Shown: positions 30,717-39,560 of the stretch, in pieces
Numbering within the stretch: the first letter of the stretch is position 1
Layout: every line of letters starts with the position of its first letter
Assembly (NCBI RefSeq): GCF_010731295.1
Contig: NZ_AP022579.1
Span: 5,270,001-5,334,000, forward strand
DNA: 64,000 nucleotides
Direction of reading: 5' to 3'
From: Mycolicibacterium boenickei
GTDB taxonomy: Bacteria; Actinomycetota; Actinomycetes; Mycobacteriales; Mycobacteriaceae
Program-made: the position numbers and the translations under genes
The notes under the pieces: generated by a model
Told to the model about the DNA's origin: nothing
Seen by the model: the letters and a program-made list of their open reading frames with translations, nothing else
The model's database searches: none

Positions 30717-32072
30717 TTACAACACCGTGCCCGGTAGCACGAGGGCTCCGACCAGAAGAACCGGGCCGATCACCACCATCGACAGTCCCCAGCGCATCAG
30801 CAGCCTGGTCATCCGAGGTCGTTGCGCTTCGTCGACGGTGGTCGCCACGAGCGTCGCGCCCACGGTCGAGAACGGCGACACGTCAACGATGGACGCGCAC
30901 ACGCCGAGCGCACACATCAGCGCCCAGCCGGGAATGCCGCCTGCGGCGACCAGGGGCAGAGCCAGCGGAACCAGTGCCGCCAACATGCCGGTGGTCGAGG
31001 CGAACGCCGAGACCAGACCTGCCACAAGGCATATGAACAGCGCCGAGATGAGCGGGACTCCGATGTGGCCGGCGAATTCACCGAGCAGATCAACCGAGCC
31101 CAGTTTGTCGAGCACTCCGACGAAGGTGATGATGCCGCCCACCAGGAGAACCGTCGACCAGTCGATCCGGGGAATCGCCTTGTTACCCGATCGTGGATCC
31201 ACGAGGGTGAGCACCGCACCCAACGCGAACGCCAACACGCCGATGTCGGGGTCCATGCCTGCCAGCGACATTCCGATGACCGCAGCGATCAGACCGACCA
31301 TCGCCGTCACCGTGACAATCTGATTGGGCGTGAAGGGGTTTCGTTCGGGCGCGGACGGCAGGTCCGAACTCGGCGCGCTGCCGCGAGGCACGTCCCGCCC
31401 TCCGCCGCCACCGACGGTAACCAGCCGATCCTCGGCGGGCAGCGCCACCGCCGGCTCGGCAACCGCGTTGCGGTGCAACAGCTTCAGCCCTCCGAACAAC
31501 ACGTATGCCGCCATCAGCAGCACCAGGTTGACCATCAGGGCCACGACGAACAGCACGAACGGATTGAGGTCGATGCCGGCCTGGTGCGCGGTGCCGTAGG
31601 TGACGATGCCGAACAGGCTGGTCGGCGCGAACGCCCCGGCGCTCAGGCCGGTGCCGATCGACAGGGCCATCAGCATCGGATCGATCGCGCGCTTGTCCGC
31701 CACCATCATGCCGATCGGCGCCATCACCAACCCACCCAGCGGAGAGCCCATCGCCGAGATGGCCGCGGTCAGCAGGAAGAAAACCAGCGGCAGCAGCACC
31801 GTGCGGTGCCCGACCTTGGCCAGAGTGACCTCGATGATCCGGTCGATCGTGCCGTTGGCGTGGGCGATCCCGAAGAAGTAGGTCACCCCGACCAGCAGCA
31901 CCAGGATGTCGATCGGGAAGCCGTCGATGATGTCGTCGATCGGCATGCCCGCCAACCCGAGCCCCACCCCGCACGCCGCGGCGAACATCAACACGCCAAG
32001 GTGAGCGTTACGCCATGCCGAAACCGCGAAGACGCCGACAAAGATCGCCAGCGCCAGCAGCTGAATTGTCAT
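30717..32072 (-). CDS. matC: Dicarboxylate/malonate carrier MatC
   Basis: A 451-residue membrane protein with about twelve hydrophobic helices and a cytoplasmic loop rich in Gly, Pro and Ser near residues 215-240. The N-terminal half (AWRNAHLGVLMFAAACGVGL, DIIDGFPIDILVLLVGVTYF) matches the MatC N-terminal domain. GSPLGGLVMAPIGMM and the late DVSPFSTVGATLVA are the two re-entrant substrate loops of the ion transporter superfamily. It imports malonate for MatB, in the membrane. ATG 32072 has an AAAGG site; the frame runs 15 codons further upstream. An inverted repeat at 32114 sits in its promoter region. Confidence 0.88.
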   Translation of the reverse strand: MTIQLLALAIFVGVFAVSAWRNAHLGVLMFAAACGVGLGLAGMPIDDIIDGFPIDILVLLVGVTYFFGIAHANGTIDRIIEVTLAKVGHRTVLLPLVFFLLTAAISAMGSPLGGLVMAPIGMMVADKRAIDPMLMALSIGTGLSAGAFAPTSLFGIVTYGTAHQAGIDLNPFVLFVVALMVNLVLLMAAYVLFGGLKLLHRNAVAEPAVALPAEDRLVTVGGGGGRDVPRGSAPSSDLPSAPERNPFTPNQIVTVTAMVGLIAAVIGMSLAGMDPDIGVLAFALGAVLTLVDPRSGNKAIPRIDWSTVLLVGGIITFVGVLDKLGSVDLLGEFAGHIGVPLISALFICLVAGLVSAFASTTGMLAALVPLALPLVAAGGIPGWALMCALGVCASIVDVSPFSTVGATLVATTVDEAQRPRMTRLLMRWGLSMVVIGPVLLVGALVLPGTVL

Positions 32073-32113
32073 TCCATCGCCTTTCGAAACGTTGGATCCG
32101 CTTCCCAACTGGT

Positions 32114-32132
32114 CCACTGTGTGGCACAGTGG
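32114..32132. promoter_or_regulatory. Perfect inverted repeat, candidate IclR operator of the malonate genes
   Basis: CCACTGTG-TGG-CACAGTGG has perfect 8-bp arms. It lies between divergent matC (42 bp upstream of its ATG) and the IclR gene (77 bp upstream of its GTG). Its symmetry and site fit control by the IclR-family protein. Confidence 0.75.
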
Positions 32133-32208
32133 TCTACTGTATGAACCGGTGCGGGTAAGCTAGCTCACATCCGCGCCGCGGGTCAATGTGAGTCACCAAG
32201 GAGGGCGC

Positions 32209-32949
32209 GTGTCGACGAACAGCGTGGTGTCCGCGTTTCAGGTGCTGGAAACAGTCGCAAGGCTGCAACCGGTGGGGCTGTCCGAGCTCACGCGCGCAGT
32301 CGGACTACCCAAGAGCACCGTTCAGCGGTGTTTGCTCACCCTGCACGAGATCGGCTGGCTGCGGCCGACCTCCGCACAGCCCACCCGGTGGAACCTGACG
32401 TACCGCGCGTTCTCCGTCGGCAGCCGGGCCGGCGATCATCAGCTGATGCGCGAAACCGCACTGCCCTTCCTCAACGAATTGCAGCTCGACACCACCGAGA
32501 CCATCCATCTCGCCGCACCCGACGGGCCCGAGCTGGTACTCATCGAACGCCTGGACACCCCGCATCCACTGCGCGCCTTCATGCCGCTGGGGTCACGAAT
32601 TCCGTTGCACGCCTCCGCAACCGGAATCGCCTTCCTCGCGGCAAGCACCGACGACTATGTTGCGCAATATCTTTCACAGCACCTCGCTCCGCAGACCGAA
32701 CACACGATCACCGATCCGGACCGATTGAGCGAGACCATCGAGTTGGTGCGGACACGGGGATACTCGGTGAACGAGCAGGGCCTGAATGCCGGTATCACGG
32801 CACTCGGCGCCAGTATCGTCAACGCACAACGTGAACCCATCGGCTCGGTCTCGATATCGGGACCGAGCAGCAGGATTACGGCCGACAAGTTCGCTAGGTT
32901 CGGATGCGCAGTGCGCGAGACCGCGCAACGGATCTCCGCGGCATTGTGA
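32209..32949 (+). CDS. IclR-family transcriptional regulator
   Basis: A 246-residue regulator with an N-terminal winged helix-turn-helix (SELTRAVGLPKSTVQRCLLT, about 25-45) and a C-terminal IclR effector domain (about 80-246; LPFLNELQLDTTETIHLAAPD and GYSVNEQGLNAGITALGASI). IclR proteins sense organic acids and control neighbouring catabolic genes; malonate is the likely signal because the gene is divergent from matC-matB. GTG 32209 is chosen because AAGGAGG ends five bases before it; GTG 32188 would add seven residues but has no ribosome site. Confidence 0.88.
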   Translation: MSTNSVVSAFQVLETVARLQPVGLSELTRAVGLPKSTVQRCLLTLHEIGWLRPTSAQPTRWNLTYRAFSVGSRAGDHQLMRETALPFLNELQLDTTETIHLAAPDGPELVLIERLDTPHPLRAFMPLGSRIPLHASATGIAFLAASTDDYVAQYLSQHLAPQTEHTITDPDRLSETIELVRTRGYSVNEQGLNAGITALGASIVNAQREPIGSVSISGPSSRITADKFARFGCAVRETAQRISAAL

Positions 32950-32977
32950 ACTCGCGCAGAACTCAGGAGATACCGAG

Positions 32978-33364
32978 ATGGCTGATCGCAACGTGCTGGG
33001 TGGCCCGCTGGAGGAATGCGGCACCGACCCGCTCACCGGCTTCTACCGCGACGGGTGCTGTTCGACCGGCGACGCCGACGCGGGCCGGCACACCATCTGC
33101 GCGGTGGTCACCGCCGAGTTCCTCGAACACCAGCAATCCATCGGCAACGACCTGTCGACACCGGCACCGCAGTACAGATTCCCCGGACTGACACCCGGAG
33201 ACCGCTGGTGCGTCACCGCCGTCAACTGGTTGCGCGCCCACAATGACGGCAGGGCAGCCCCGGTGGTGCTGGCCGCCACCCATGAACGCACCCTCGACCT
33301 GGTGCCGCTCGACGTTCTCCAGCAGTACGCCGTCGATGTGCCAGATGACCTGGGCAGCCTCTGA
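32978..33364 (+). CDS. DUF2237 family protein
   Basis: A 128-residue soluble protein of a conserved family without assigned function. Recognisable stretches are NVLGGPLEECGTDPLTGFYRDG cut here to its start, CCSTGDADAGRHTICAVVT and GDRWCVTAVNWLRAHNDG. Several Cys residues (CGT, GCC, ICA, WCV) and conserved Gly/Asp could bind a metal, but no motif is diagnostic. ATG 32978 has AGGAGA upstream. It lies 28 bp after the IclR gene and 19 bp before selO, all on the + strand, and might be cotranscribed with selO. Confidence 0.8.
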   Translation: MADRNVLGGPLEECGTDPLTGFYRDGCCSTGDADAGRHTICAVVTAEFLEHQQSIGNDLSTPAPQYRFPGLTPGDRWCVTAVNWLRAHNDGRAAPVVLAATHERTLDLVPLDVLQQYAVDVPDDLGSL

Positions 33365-33383
33365 GGCTCCGTAGGCTCAAGGC

Positions 33384-34838
33384 GTGAGCGTCACATCCGA
33401 CCCGGCCGTCGCCCTGGACAACCGCTTCGCCCGCGCCCTGCCCGAGATGGCGGTCGCGTGGCAGGCCGAGGCGACCCCGGCCCCGCGGTTGCTCGTCCTC
33501 AACGAGCCGCTGGCGGCCGAACTCGGCCTCGACGCCTCCTGGTTGCGCACCCCCGACGGGCTGGGCCTGCTGTCGGGCACCGCCGTGCCCGAAGGCGCCA
33601 CCCCCGTCGCCCAGGCCTATGCCGGGCACCAGTTCGGCGGGTATGTCCCACGCCTCGGCGATGGCCGCGCCCTGTTGCTCGGCGAGTTCGTCGATGCCGA
33701 CGACCGTCCCCGCGATCTGCACCTCAAGGGATCGGGACGCACCCCGTTCGCCCGCGGCGGCGATGGCCTGGCCGTCGTCGGCCCCATGCTGCGGGAGTAC
33801 GTCGTGAGCGAGGCCATGCACGCCATGGGCATCCCCACCACCCGGGCTCTGGCGGTCGTCGCCACCGGACGGGATGTCCGCCGCGAAACCGCGCAACCGG
33901 GCGCAGTGCTGGCCAGGATCGCCAGCAGCCACCTTCGGGTCGGCAGCTTCCAGTACGCCTCCGCCCAGGCCCAGGCCGCCGGGGACCTCGGGCTGCTGCG
34001 CCGGCTCGCCGACCACGCCATCGCCCGGCACCATCCCGGCGCCGCCGGTACCGCCAATCCGTACCTGGCGCTGTACGAGGCGGTCATCTCGGCACAGGCC
34101 GCGTTGCTGGCCCAATGGATGCTGGTCGGATTCGTGCACGGCGTGATGAACACCGACAACATGACCATCTCCGGCGAGACCATCGACTACGGGCCGTGCG
34201 CTTTCATGGAGACTTTCGATCCCGCAACGGTATTCAGCTCGATCGACCACGGTGGCCGCTACGCCTACGGCAACCAGCCCACCGTGGCGGCGTGGAACCT
34301 GGCCCGCTTCGCCGAAACCCTGCTCCCCCTGCTCGCCGACGAGGGTGAGCGCGCCGTCGAGTTGGCCACCCAAGCCCTGCACGGCTTCGGTCCGCAGTTC
34401 GACGCGGCATGGTCGGCCGGCATGCGCACCAAGCTCGGATTGCCCGCCGATGTCGACGACGAAGTAGCACGCGCTCTGATCAGCGACCTGCTGGTGTTGT
34501 TGCAGCAGAACCAAACTGACTACACGTCGTTCTTTCACGATCTCAGCCGTACCGCGCGGCGAGAAAGCAACCTCCCCGTCGAATTCGACGAGTGGCAGGC
34601 CCGGTGGCATGCCCTTGGCCCCGACGCGGGCGCGATGGACCGGGTGAACCCCCTGTACATCCCCCGCAATCACCTGGTCGAAGAGGCGTTGGACGCGGCG
34701 ATGAACGATGACCTCGAACCCGTCCAGCGCCTCGTGCACGCGGTCACGGCACCCTACGACGAGCGTCCCGGCCTCGAAAGATATGCCGCACCCGCGCCCC
34801 CGGACTTCGGCGCCTACCGCACGTTCTGCGGAACCTGA
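33384..34838 (+). CDS. selO: Protein adenylyltransferase SelO (YdiU)
   Basis: A 484-residue pseudokinase-fold enzyme of the SelO family, which AMPylates Ser, Thr or Tyr of redox proteins under oxidative stress. Visible landmarks are the N-terminal [24 protein letters not shown], the segment [18 protein letters not shown], and the active-site loop [20 protein letters not shown], cut here. Asn and Asp in NTDN and Asp in DYGP are the Mg-binding residues of the family. The eukaryotic C-terminal selenocysteine position falls near CGT, the last three residues, so a Cys is present there. The GTG start is 19 bp after the DUF2237 gene. Confidence 0.92.
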   Translation: MSVTSDPAVALDNRFARALPEMAVAWQAEATPAPRLLVLNEPLAAELGLDASWLRTPDGLGLLSGTAVPEGATPVAQAYAGHQFGGYVPRLGDGRALLLGEFVDADDRPRDLHLKGSGRTPFARGGDGLAVVGPMLREYVVSEAMHAMGIPTTRALAVVATGRDVRRETAQPGAVLARIASSHLRVGSFQYASAQAQAAGDLGLLRRLADHAIARHHPGAAGTANPYLALYEAVISAQAALLAQWMLVGFVHGVMNTDNMTISGETIDYGPCAFMETFDPATVFSSIDHGGRYAYGNQPTVAAWNLARFAETLLPLLADEGERAVELATQALHGFGPQFDAAWSAGMRTKLGLPADVDDEVARALISDLLVLLQQNQTDYTSFFHDLSRTARRESNLPVEFDEWQARWHALGPDAGAMDRVNPLYIPRNHLVEEALDAAMNDDLEPVQRLVHAVTAPYDERPGLERYAAPAPPDFGAYRTFCGT

Positions 34839-34862
34839 CGATCGCCCGCTACCCTCGGTGAG

Positions 34863-35567
34863 GTGACGACGATCACCGTGGATACCCCGGCCGGCCCGAT
34901 CGACGCTCTACTCAGCCTTCCCAGTGGACCAGGACCGTGGCCCGGCGTCGTGATCATCCACGACGCGATCGGCTACGGCCCCGACAACGAGGCGATCTCG
35001 GAACGCGTCGCGGCTGCCGGCTATCTCGCACTCACGCCGAACCTCTACGCGCGCGGCGGCCGCGCGCGGTGTATCACCCGGGTGATGCGCGAACTGCTGA
35101 CCCAGCGCGGCCGGGCGCTCGACGACATCCTGGCTGCCCGCGACCACCTGCTCGCACACCCGCAGTGCACCGGGTCGGTCGGCATCGCCGGGTTCTGCAT
35201 GGGTGGACAATTCGCACTGGTCATGGGCCCCAAAGGGTTCGGCGCATCGGCCCCGTTCTACGGCACTCCGCTGCCACGGCGGCTCGACCAGACCCTGGAC
35301 GCCTCGTGTCCGGTGGTGGCCAGCTTCGGCCGCCGGGACCCCATGGGCATCGGCGCGGGCGACCGCCTGCGGCGCATCGTCGACGACAAGAACATCCCGG
35401 CCGACATCAAGGTCTATCCGGATGCCGGGCACAGCTTCGCCAATCAGCTTCCCGGGCAATCGTTTCTGCGCATCACCGGCTTCGGCTACAACGAGGCCGC
35501 CACCGCCGACGCCTGGACGCGGGTGTTCGCATTCTTCGACGAGCACCTGGCCGCTAAAGCCAACTGA
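34863..35567 (+). CDS. Dienelactone hydrolase family protein
   Basis: A 234-residue alpha/beta hydrolase. The nucleophile is a Cys in GFCMGG (Cys112), followed by Asp159 in GRRDPMG and His190 in DAGHSF, matching the Cys-Asp-His triad of dienelactone hydrolases. The family opens lactone rings such as dienelactone in chloroaromatic degradation, but many members act on other esters. No other aromatic ring-cleavage gene is near, so the substrate is open. GTG 34863 starts 24 bp after selO. Its end overlaps the convergent M20 gene by 14 bp. Confidence 0.88.
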   Translation: MTTITVDTPAGPIDALLSLPSGPGPWPGVVIIHDAIGYGPDNEAISERVAAAGYLALTPNLYARGGRARCITRVMRELLTQRGRALDDILAARDHLLAHPQCTGSVGIAGFCMGGQFALVMGPKGFGASAPFYGTPLPRRLDQTLDASCPVVASFGRRDPMGIGAGDRLRRIVDDKNIPADIKVYPDAGHSFANQLPGQSFLRITGFGYNEAATADAWTRVFAFFDEHLAAKAN

Positions 35568-36810
35568 GGCCGGCCACCACGAGCGCCTGGGTGCCGGTGT
35601 CCAACGTCGGCTGGATCACCGGGGCGAACCGCGGCGAATGGTTCACCGGGATGTCGGCACTCACGCGATCCGCGGCCTCTGCGGCGCGGAAGGTCTGCTC
35701 GTCGGTGCCGCCGAACCCCCAGTAGGTGTAGGGCACTCCCAGTGCGGCCGGGATCTCACTGAAGTCCTCGCTCGCTGACCCTGCGGGCATCGTCTGCGTC
35801 CGGTCGCCGAAGTACTCGCCGAACGCGGCCTCGACGCGAGCCGTCGACGCGTCGTCGTTGACGGTCAGCGGAAAGCTGGCGTACAACTCGAATTCCGGGT
35901 CACGCGGCGAATCGGATGCCTGGCACTCGGCGACGACCACCCGCCGGATCGCGGAAAGCACCGCGGTGCGCACCGATTCGTCGAAGGTACGGAGGTTGAG
36001 CTCGAGCACGGCGTGGTCACCGATGACGTTGCTCTTGGTCCCCGACTGAATGCTGCCCACGGTCAGAACGACCGTCTGGCTCGGATCAACCTCGCGGGAC
36101 ACGATCGTCTGCAACCGAATGACGATCATCGATGCCAGCACCACGGGATCCACCGTGGCCTGGGGCATCGAACCGTGGCCACCGCGGCCGTAGACCGTGA
36201 TGCGCATGCTGTCGGCCGCCGACAGCACCGGACCGCTGCGGGTGCGCAGCTGCCCGGCCGGCGCCGGAAACACGTGCTGGGCCAACGCCACGTCGACCGG
36301 GCCGACGAGTTCGGCCAAACCGTCGGCGACCATGCCGCGGGCTCCATCGCCGACTTCCTCGGCCGGCTGGAAGAGGGCAATAACGGTGCCCTGCCAGTGA
36401 TCTGTGGCCCGGGCGAACAAATCCGCGGCACCGAGCAGACAGGTCACGTGGACGTCGTGCCCGCACGCGTGCATGACGCCCTCTTGAGAGCTCGCATACG
36501 GTAGGCCGGTCGCCTCGGTCACCGGCAGGGCGTCGATATCCGCGCGCAACAGCACCCGGGGACCGTCGCCGTTGCCCAGCACGCCGACCACGCCGGTGCC
36601 ACCCACCCCTTCGTGGACGGTCAGGCCAGACTCCCGCAGCCGAGCGGCGACCACACCGGCAGTACGGCGCTCCTGATGCGAGAGTTCGGGATGCTGATGC
36701 AGGTCCCGGTAGAGCGGCTCCTGCCACTTACGGACCTCGGGGAGACGTGCCAGCACGGCCTCGGCGCGGCGGCGAACATCGCGCTCGCCGGCACTGACAG
36801 CCGCCGTCAC
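35554..36810 (-). CDS. M20-family amidohydrolase (peptidase/deacylase)
   Basis: A 418-residue dizinc hydrolase of the M20D group, which includes N-acyl-amino-acid amidohydrolases and auxin-conjugate hydrolases. Metal ligands are visible in HACGHDVH, PAEEVGDGA and a late HSPRFAPV. The dimerisation lid domain sits between (GRGGHGSMPQATVDPV). It is cytoplasmic, with no signal peptide. The GTG start is 19 bp after the DUF2469 gene stop, in the same direction, so it may be cotranscribed with the rnhB operon. Confidence 0.88.
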   Translation of the reverse strand: MTAAVSAGERDVRRRAEAVLARLPEVRKWQEPLYRDLHQHPELSHQERRTAGVVAARLRESGLTVHEGVGGTGVVGVLGNGDGPRVLLRADIDALPVTEATGLPYASSQEGVMHACGHDVHVTCLLGAADLFARATDHWQGTVIALFQPAEEVGDGARGMVADGLAELVGPVDVALAQHVFPAPAGQLRTRSGPVLSAADSMRITVYGRGGHGSMPQATVDPVVLASMIVIRLQTIVSREVDPSQTVVLTVGSIQSGTKSNVIGDHAVLELNLRTFDESVRTAVLSAIRRVVVAECQASDSPRDPEFELYASFPLTVNDDASTARVEAAFGEYFGDRTQTMPAGSASEDFSEIPAALGVPYTYWGFGGTDEQTFRAAEAADRVSADIPVNHSPRFAPVIQPTLDTGTQALVVAGLSWL

Positions 36811-36829
36811 ATCGTCCCCCTGTCCGCGG

Positions 36830-37135
36830 CTACTCCGGCAACCGCAGTTCTGGCTTCTCGACCTCTTCGATGTTCACGTCCTTGAACGTGATGACCCGCA
36901 CCTGCTTGACGAACCGCGCAGGGCGGTACATGTCCCACACCCAGGCGTCGGCGAGCCTCAGCTCGAAGTAGACCTCGCCCTCGGAGTTGCGCGGAATCAG
37001 CTCAACGCTGTTGGCCAGGTAGAACCGGCGCTCGGTCTCGACGACGTAGCTGAACTGCCCGACGATGTCCTTGTATTCGCGGTAAAGCGAGAGCTCCATC
37101 TCGGTTTCATACTTCTCGAGATCCTCGGCGCTCAT
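36830..37135 (-). CDS. DUF2469 conserved actinobacterial protein
   Basis: A 101-residue acidic protein, conserved next to rnhB in actinobacteria (Rv2901c position in M. tuberculosis). It contains [38 protein letters not shown] and [13 protein letters not shown]. No function is established; the family is small and widely conserved, and its constant place near rnhB, lepB and rplS suggests a housekeeping role. The ATG overlaps the rnhB stop by 4 bp (ATGA). Confidence 0.9.
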   Translation of the reverse strand: MSAEDLEKYETEMELSLYREYKDIVGQFSYVVETERRFYLANSVELIPRNSEGEVYFELRLADAWVWDMYRPARFVKQVRVITFKDVNIEEVEKPELRLPE

Positions 37136-37956
37136 CTGGTGTGCTGTCCTTCTCGTTGTGCTGGTGCCCTGTCGACCATCTTTGCGTACCCCGCCTCAGC
37201 ATGCCGCATTGGTGCCATATCCCGTCGCACGTCTGTCATCTCCGCGGCCCGCCGCCCATCAGCCGTCTCTGCGGCCCGCCGCCCATCAGCCGTCTCTGCG
37301 GCCCGCCGCACGTTCACATACGAGTAGCGGTGCTCCACACACGGCCCCAACTCCGCCAGCGCCGCGGAATGCGCCGGCGTGCTGTACCCCTTGTGCTCGG
37401 CGAACCCGTATCCGGGATGGTGTTGCTCCATCTCGACCATCAACCGGTCCCGGCTCACCTTGGCCAGCACGCTGGCCGCGGCGATACACGCGGCTGCGGC
37501 GTCTCCCCCGATCACCGGCAAAGACGGCACCGCCAAGCCCGGAACCCGGAAGCCGTCGGACAGCACGTACCCCGGACGCAGGGACAATCCCGCCACCGCT
37601 CGCCGCATCCCCTCGATATTGGCCACGTGTACGCCGAGCCGGTCCACTTCGTCGGAAGGGATGAACACCACGTGGTACGCCAGCGCATACCGGCGAATCA
37701 GGGGAAACAGCCGCTCGCGCTCCCGCTCACCCAGCTTCTTCGAGTCGTCAAGGGAGGCCAGGCTGTCCATCCGGTTGGGGCCGAGTACACACGCGGCCAC
37801 CACCAGCGGTCCCGCGCAGGCTCCGCGACCTACCTCGTCCACCCCGGCAACCGGGCCCAGGCCGTTGCGATACAACGCGGATTCCAGCGTGCGCAGGCCT
37901 GACGACCGCCGGATCACGGTCCGAGGCGGCCACGACGTCTTCATCACTGGAGGCAC
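37132..37956 (-). CDS. rnhB: Ribonuclease HII
   Basis: A 274-residue RNase HII, which removes ribonucleotides and RNA primers from DNA. The catalytic carboxylates are Asp40 and Glu41 in [14 protein letters not shown]; a third is in the DDSKKL region and a fourth in KVSRDRLM. The core ends near residue 220 (SYVNVRR). The C-terminal 50 residues carry a tandem nine-residue repeat RRAAETADG (three copies) that is unlike the rest and not part of the fold. GTG 37956 is kept because AGGAG lies 8 bases upstream; ATG 37944 would remove four residues. lepB stops 12 bp away. Confidence 0.92.
   Translation of the reverse strand: MPPVMKTSWPPRTVIRRSSGLRTLESALYRNGLGPVAGVDEVGRGACAGPLVVAACVLGPNRMDSLASLDDSKKLGERERERLFPLIRRYALAYHVVFIPSDEVDRLGVHVANIEGMRRAVAGLSLRPGYVLSDGFRVPGLAVPSLPVIGGDAAAACIAAASVLAKVSRDRLMVEMEQHHPGYGFAEHKGYSTPAHSAALAELGPCVEHRYSYVNVRRAAETADGRRAAETADGRRAAEMTDVRRDMAPMRHAEAGYAKMVDRAPAQREGQHTR
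37235..37318 (-). repeat. 27-bp tandem repeat inside the 3' end of rnhB
   Basis: Three head-to-tail copies of a 27-bp unit, two nearly identical and the third diverged at its end. They encode [18 protein letters not shown] and RRAAEMTDV. The period is a multiple of three, so copy number can change without breaking the frame. Confidence 0.8.
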
Positions 37957-37967
37957 CAGGGCAGCTC

Positions 37968-38828
37968 CTAGGAGTCGGTCTGCGGGTTCCCGCCAGTGAT
38001 GCCGCCCCAGCGCGATGGCGGCCAGGCGATGAACCGTGCCTTTCCGATCACATTCTCCACCGGAACGGTGCCTGCCATCGGATCACCGGTGCACAACAGA
38101 CCTTCCCGGGCGTCGGCGGGCAGATTGCTGCAGTGGACGCGCGAGTCCGCCGAATGGGTCCGGTTGTCACCCATCACCCACAGCCGGTCAGGCGGCACGG
38201 TGACCGGTCCGAACTCATTGCCCAGACACGGATAGATGTTCGGGTCGGCCATCATGGTGGCGGGATCCAGGTACGGCTCGTTCAGCTTCTTGCCGTCGAC
38301 CGTCAGCCCGGTGTCGGCACGGCACTGCACCGTCTGACCACCAACTGCGATCACCCGCTTCACCAGGTCATTCTCGTCCGGCGGCACGAATCCCACGAAG
38401 GACAGGGCGTTCTGCACCCAGCGGATGGCGGTGTTGTCCGAACGGATCGACTTGTAGCCGATGTTCCACGACGGCGGGCCCTTGAAGACCACCACGTCGC
38501 CGGGCTCCGGCTTCGAGAACCGGTAGGTGACCTTGTCGACCATGATGCGGTCGCCGACGCAGCCGGCGCAGCCGTGCAGCGTGGGCTCCATGGATTCCGA
38601 CGGAATCAGATAGGGCCGAGCGATGAACGTCAGCGTCACGTAGTACAGCACCAGCGCGATGGTCGCCAGAATGGCGAATTCACGGGCCGTTGAGTGCTTG
38701 CGCTTCGGTGCCTCGTCCGGCTTTTCGCCGCTGGCGGACTCCGCCGAAGTGGAAGCGGAACCTGAGTCCGAGTCGGCGTCGAGGTCGCCCTCCGAGCGCG
38801 CGTCGGCAGAGTCGGTGGGTCCGGTCAC
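37968..38828 (-). CDS. lepB: Signal peptidase I
   Basis: A 286-residue membrane serine protease that cleaves Sec and Tat signal peptides on the outer face of the cytoplasmic membrane. Residues 1-45 are an acidic, Ser-rich cytoplasmic tail; one hydrophobic helix follows near 50-72 ([18 protein letters not shown]). The catalytic dyad is Ser79 in PSESMEPTL and Lys157 in [22 protein letters not shown] is the conserved box near the C-terminus. Length matches mycobacterial LepB. GTG 38828 is the best start; the longer frame crosses into the rplS gene. The gene order with rplS and rnhB is the actinobacterial norm. Confidence 0.92.
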   Translation of the reverse strand: MTGPTDSADARSEGDLDADSDSGSASTSAESASGEKPDEAPKRKHSTAREFAILATIALVLYYVTLTFIARPYLIPSESMEPTLHGCAGCVGDRIMVDKVTYRFSKPEPGDVVVFKGPPSWNIGYKSIRSDNTAIRWVQNALSFVGFVPPDENDLVKRVIAVGGQTVQCRADTGLTVDGKKLNEPYLDPATMMADPNIYPCLGNEFGPVTVPPDRLWVMGDNRTHSADSRVHCSNLPADAREGLLCTGDPMAGTVPVENVIGKARFIAWPPSRWGGITGGNPQTDS

Positions 38829-38895
38829 AGGCACCACAGTAGCGAGCGTCGTGACCGATCCCGCGACGAGAGCTTCGTCAGGCGGAGCAGCGCGC

Positions 38896-39237
38896 TCAGC
38901 GCTTTTCCTTGATCTTCGCCTTCTTGCCACGCAGTTCGCGCAGGTAGTAGAGCTTGGCGCGACGCACGTCACCGCGGGTCACGACATCGAGGTGGTCGAT
39001 GTTGGGCGAATGCACCGGGAAGGTGCGCTCGACGCCGACGCCGTAGCTCTCCTTCCGCACGGTGAAGGTCTCGCGGATGCCGCCGCCCTGGCGACGGATC
39101 ACGACGCCCTTGAAGACCTGGATGCGCTCCTTCGAGCCCTCGATCACCTTCACGTGCACGTTGACGGTGTCGCCGGGGCTGAAGGTCGGGATGTCGTCGC
39201 GCAGCGACGCCTGATCGACGAAGTCCAGCGTGTTCAT
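38896..39237 (-). CDS. rplS: Large ribosomal subunit protein bL19
   Basis: A 113-residue basic ribosomal protein at the interface of the 30S and 50S subunits. The family signature [20 protein letters not shown] is cut here at 20, and [18 protein letters not shown] and the C-terminal [18 protein letters not shown] are conserved. It ends 67 bp before lepB. It is the first gene of a - strand run that includes lepB and rnhB. The 323-bp region upstream, shared with lppW, holds a small GC hairpin in the leader. Confidence 0.95.
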   Translation of the reverse strand: MNTLDFVDQASLRDDIPTFSPGDTVNVHVKVIEGSKERIQVFKGVVIRRQGGGIRETFTVRKESYGVGVERTFPVHSPNIDHLDVVTRGDVRRAKLYYLRELRGKKAKIKEKR

Positions 39238-39560
39238 CGGTGACACTTCCTTGTTGTTCGCGGCTCCGGATGGGCGCGCACATGGCGCGCAGCCGAAGCT
39301 ATTTTCGGGTGTATCGGGGTGTATCTCGCAGCGGAACGCGGACAAGCCGGGCCCAGCCCTGCGCAGACAACTGCTCAATTGTGCCAGACGGGTCCCCATA
39401 CCGTGAAATCCGGCGAAATACGGCGCCCATCCGCATCGGCTCCCCAGCATACTTCGAGCGCGGCTAAGCACGCGTGCCACGAGGCGAACGGCTAGGCTTC
39501 ACCCACCGATGTGCCGGTCCTGCAGCGCGCATCGGTTTGTTTGACGGTTCAAGGAGGACC
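39238..39560. other. Divergent intergenic region between rplS and lppW
   Basis: 323 bp without a supported gene. A perfect 6-bp GCGCGC inverted repeat with a 5-bp loop lies at 39274-39290, about 37 bases upstream of the rplS start on the - strand, where a ribosomal-protein leader structure could sit. The tandem GGTGTATC bases at 39310-39330 are a second short direct repeat. An AAGGAGG ribosome site for lppW ends just before 39561. No clear -10 could be chosen. Confidence 0.4.

Noticed and set aside
37235-37318. Short CRISPR-like array
   Set aside because: The repeats are directly adjacent with no spacers and encode an in-frame peptide repeat in rnhB.
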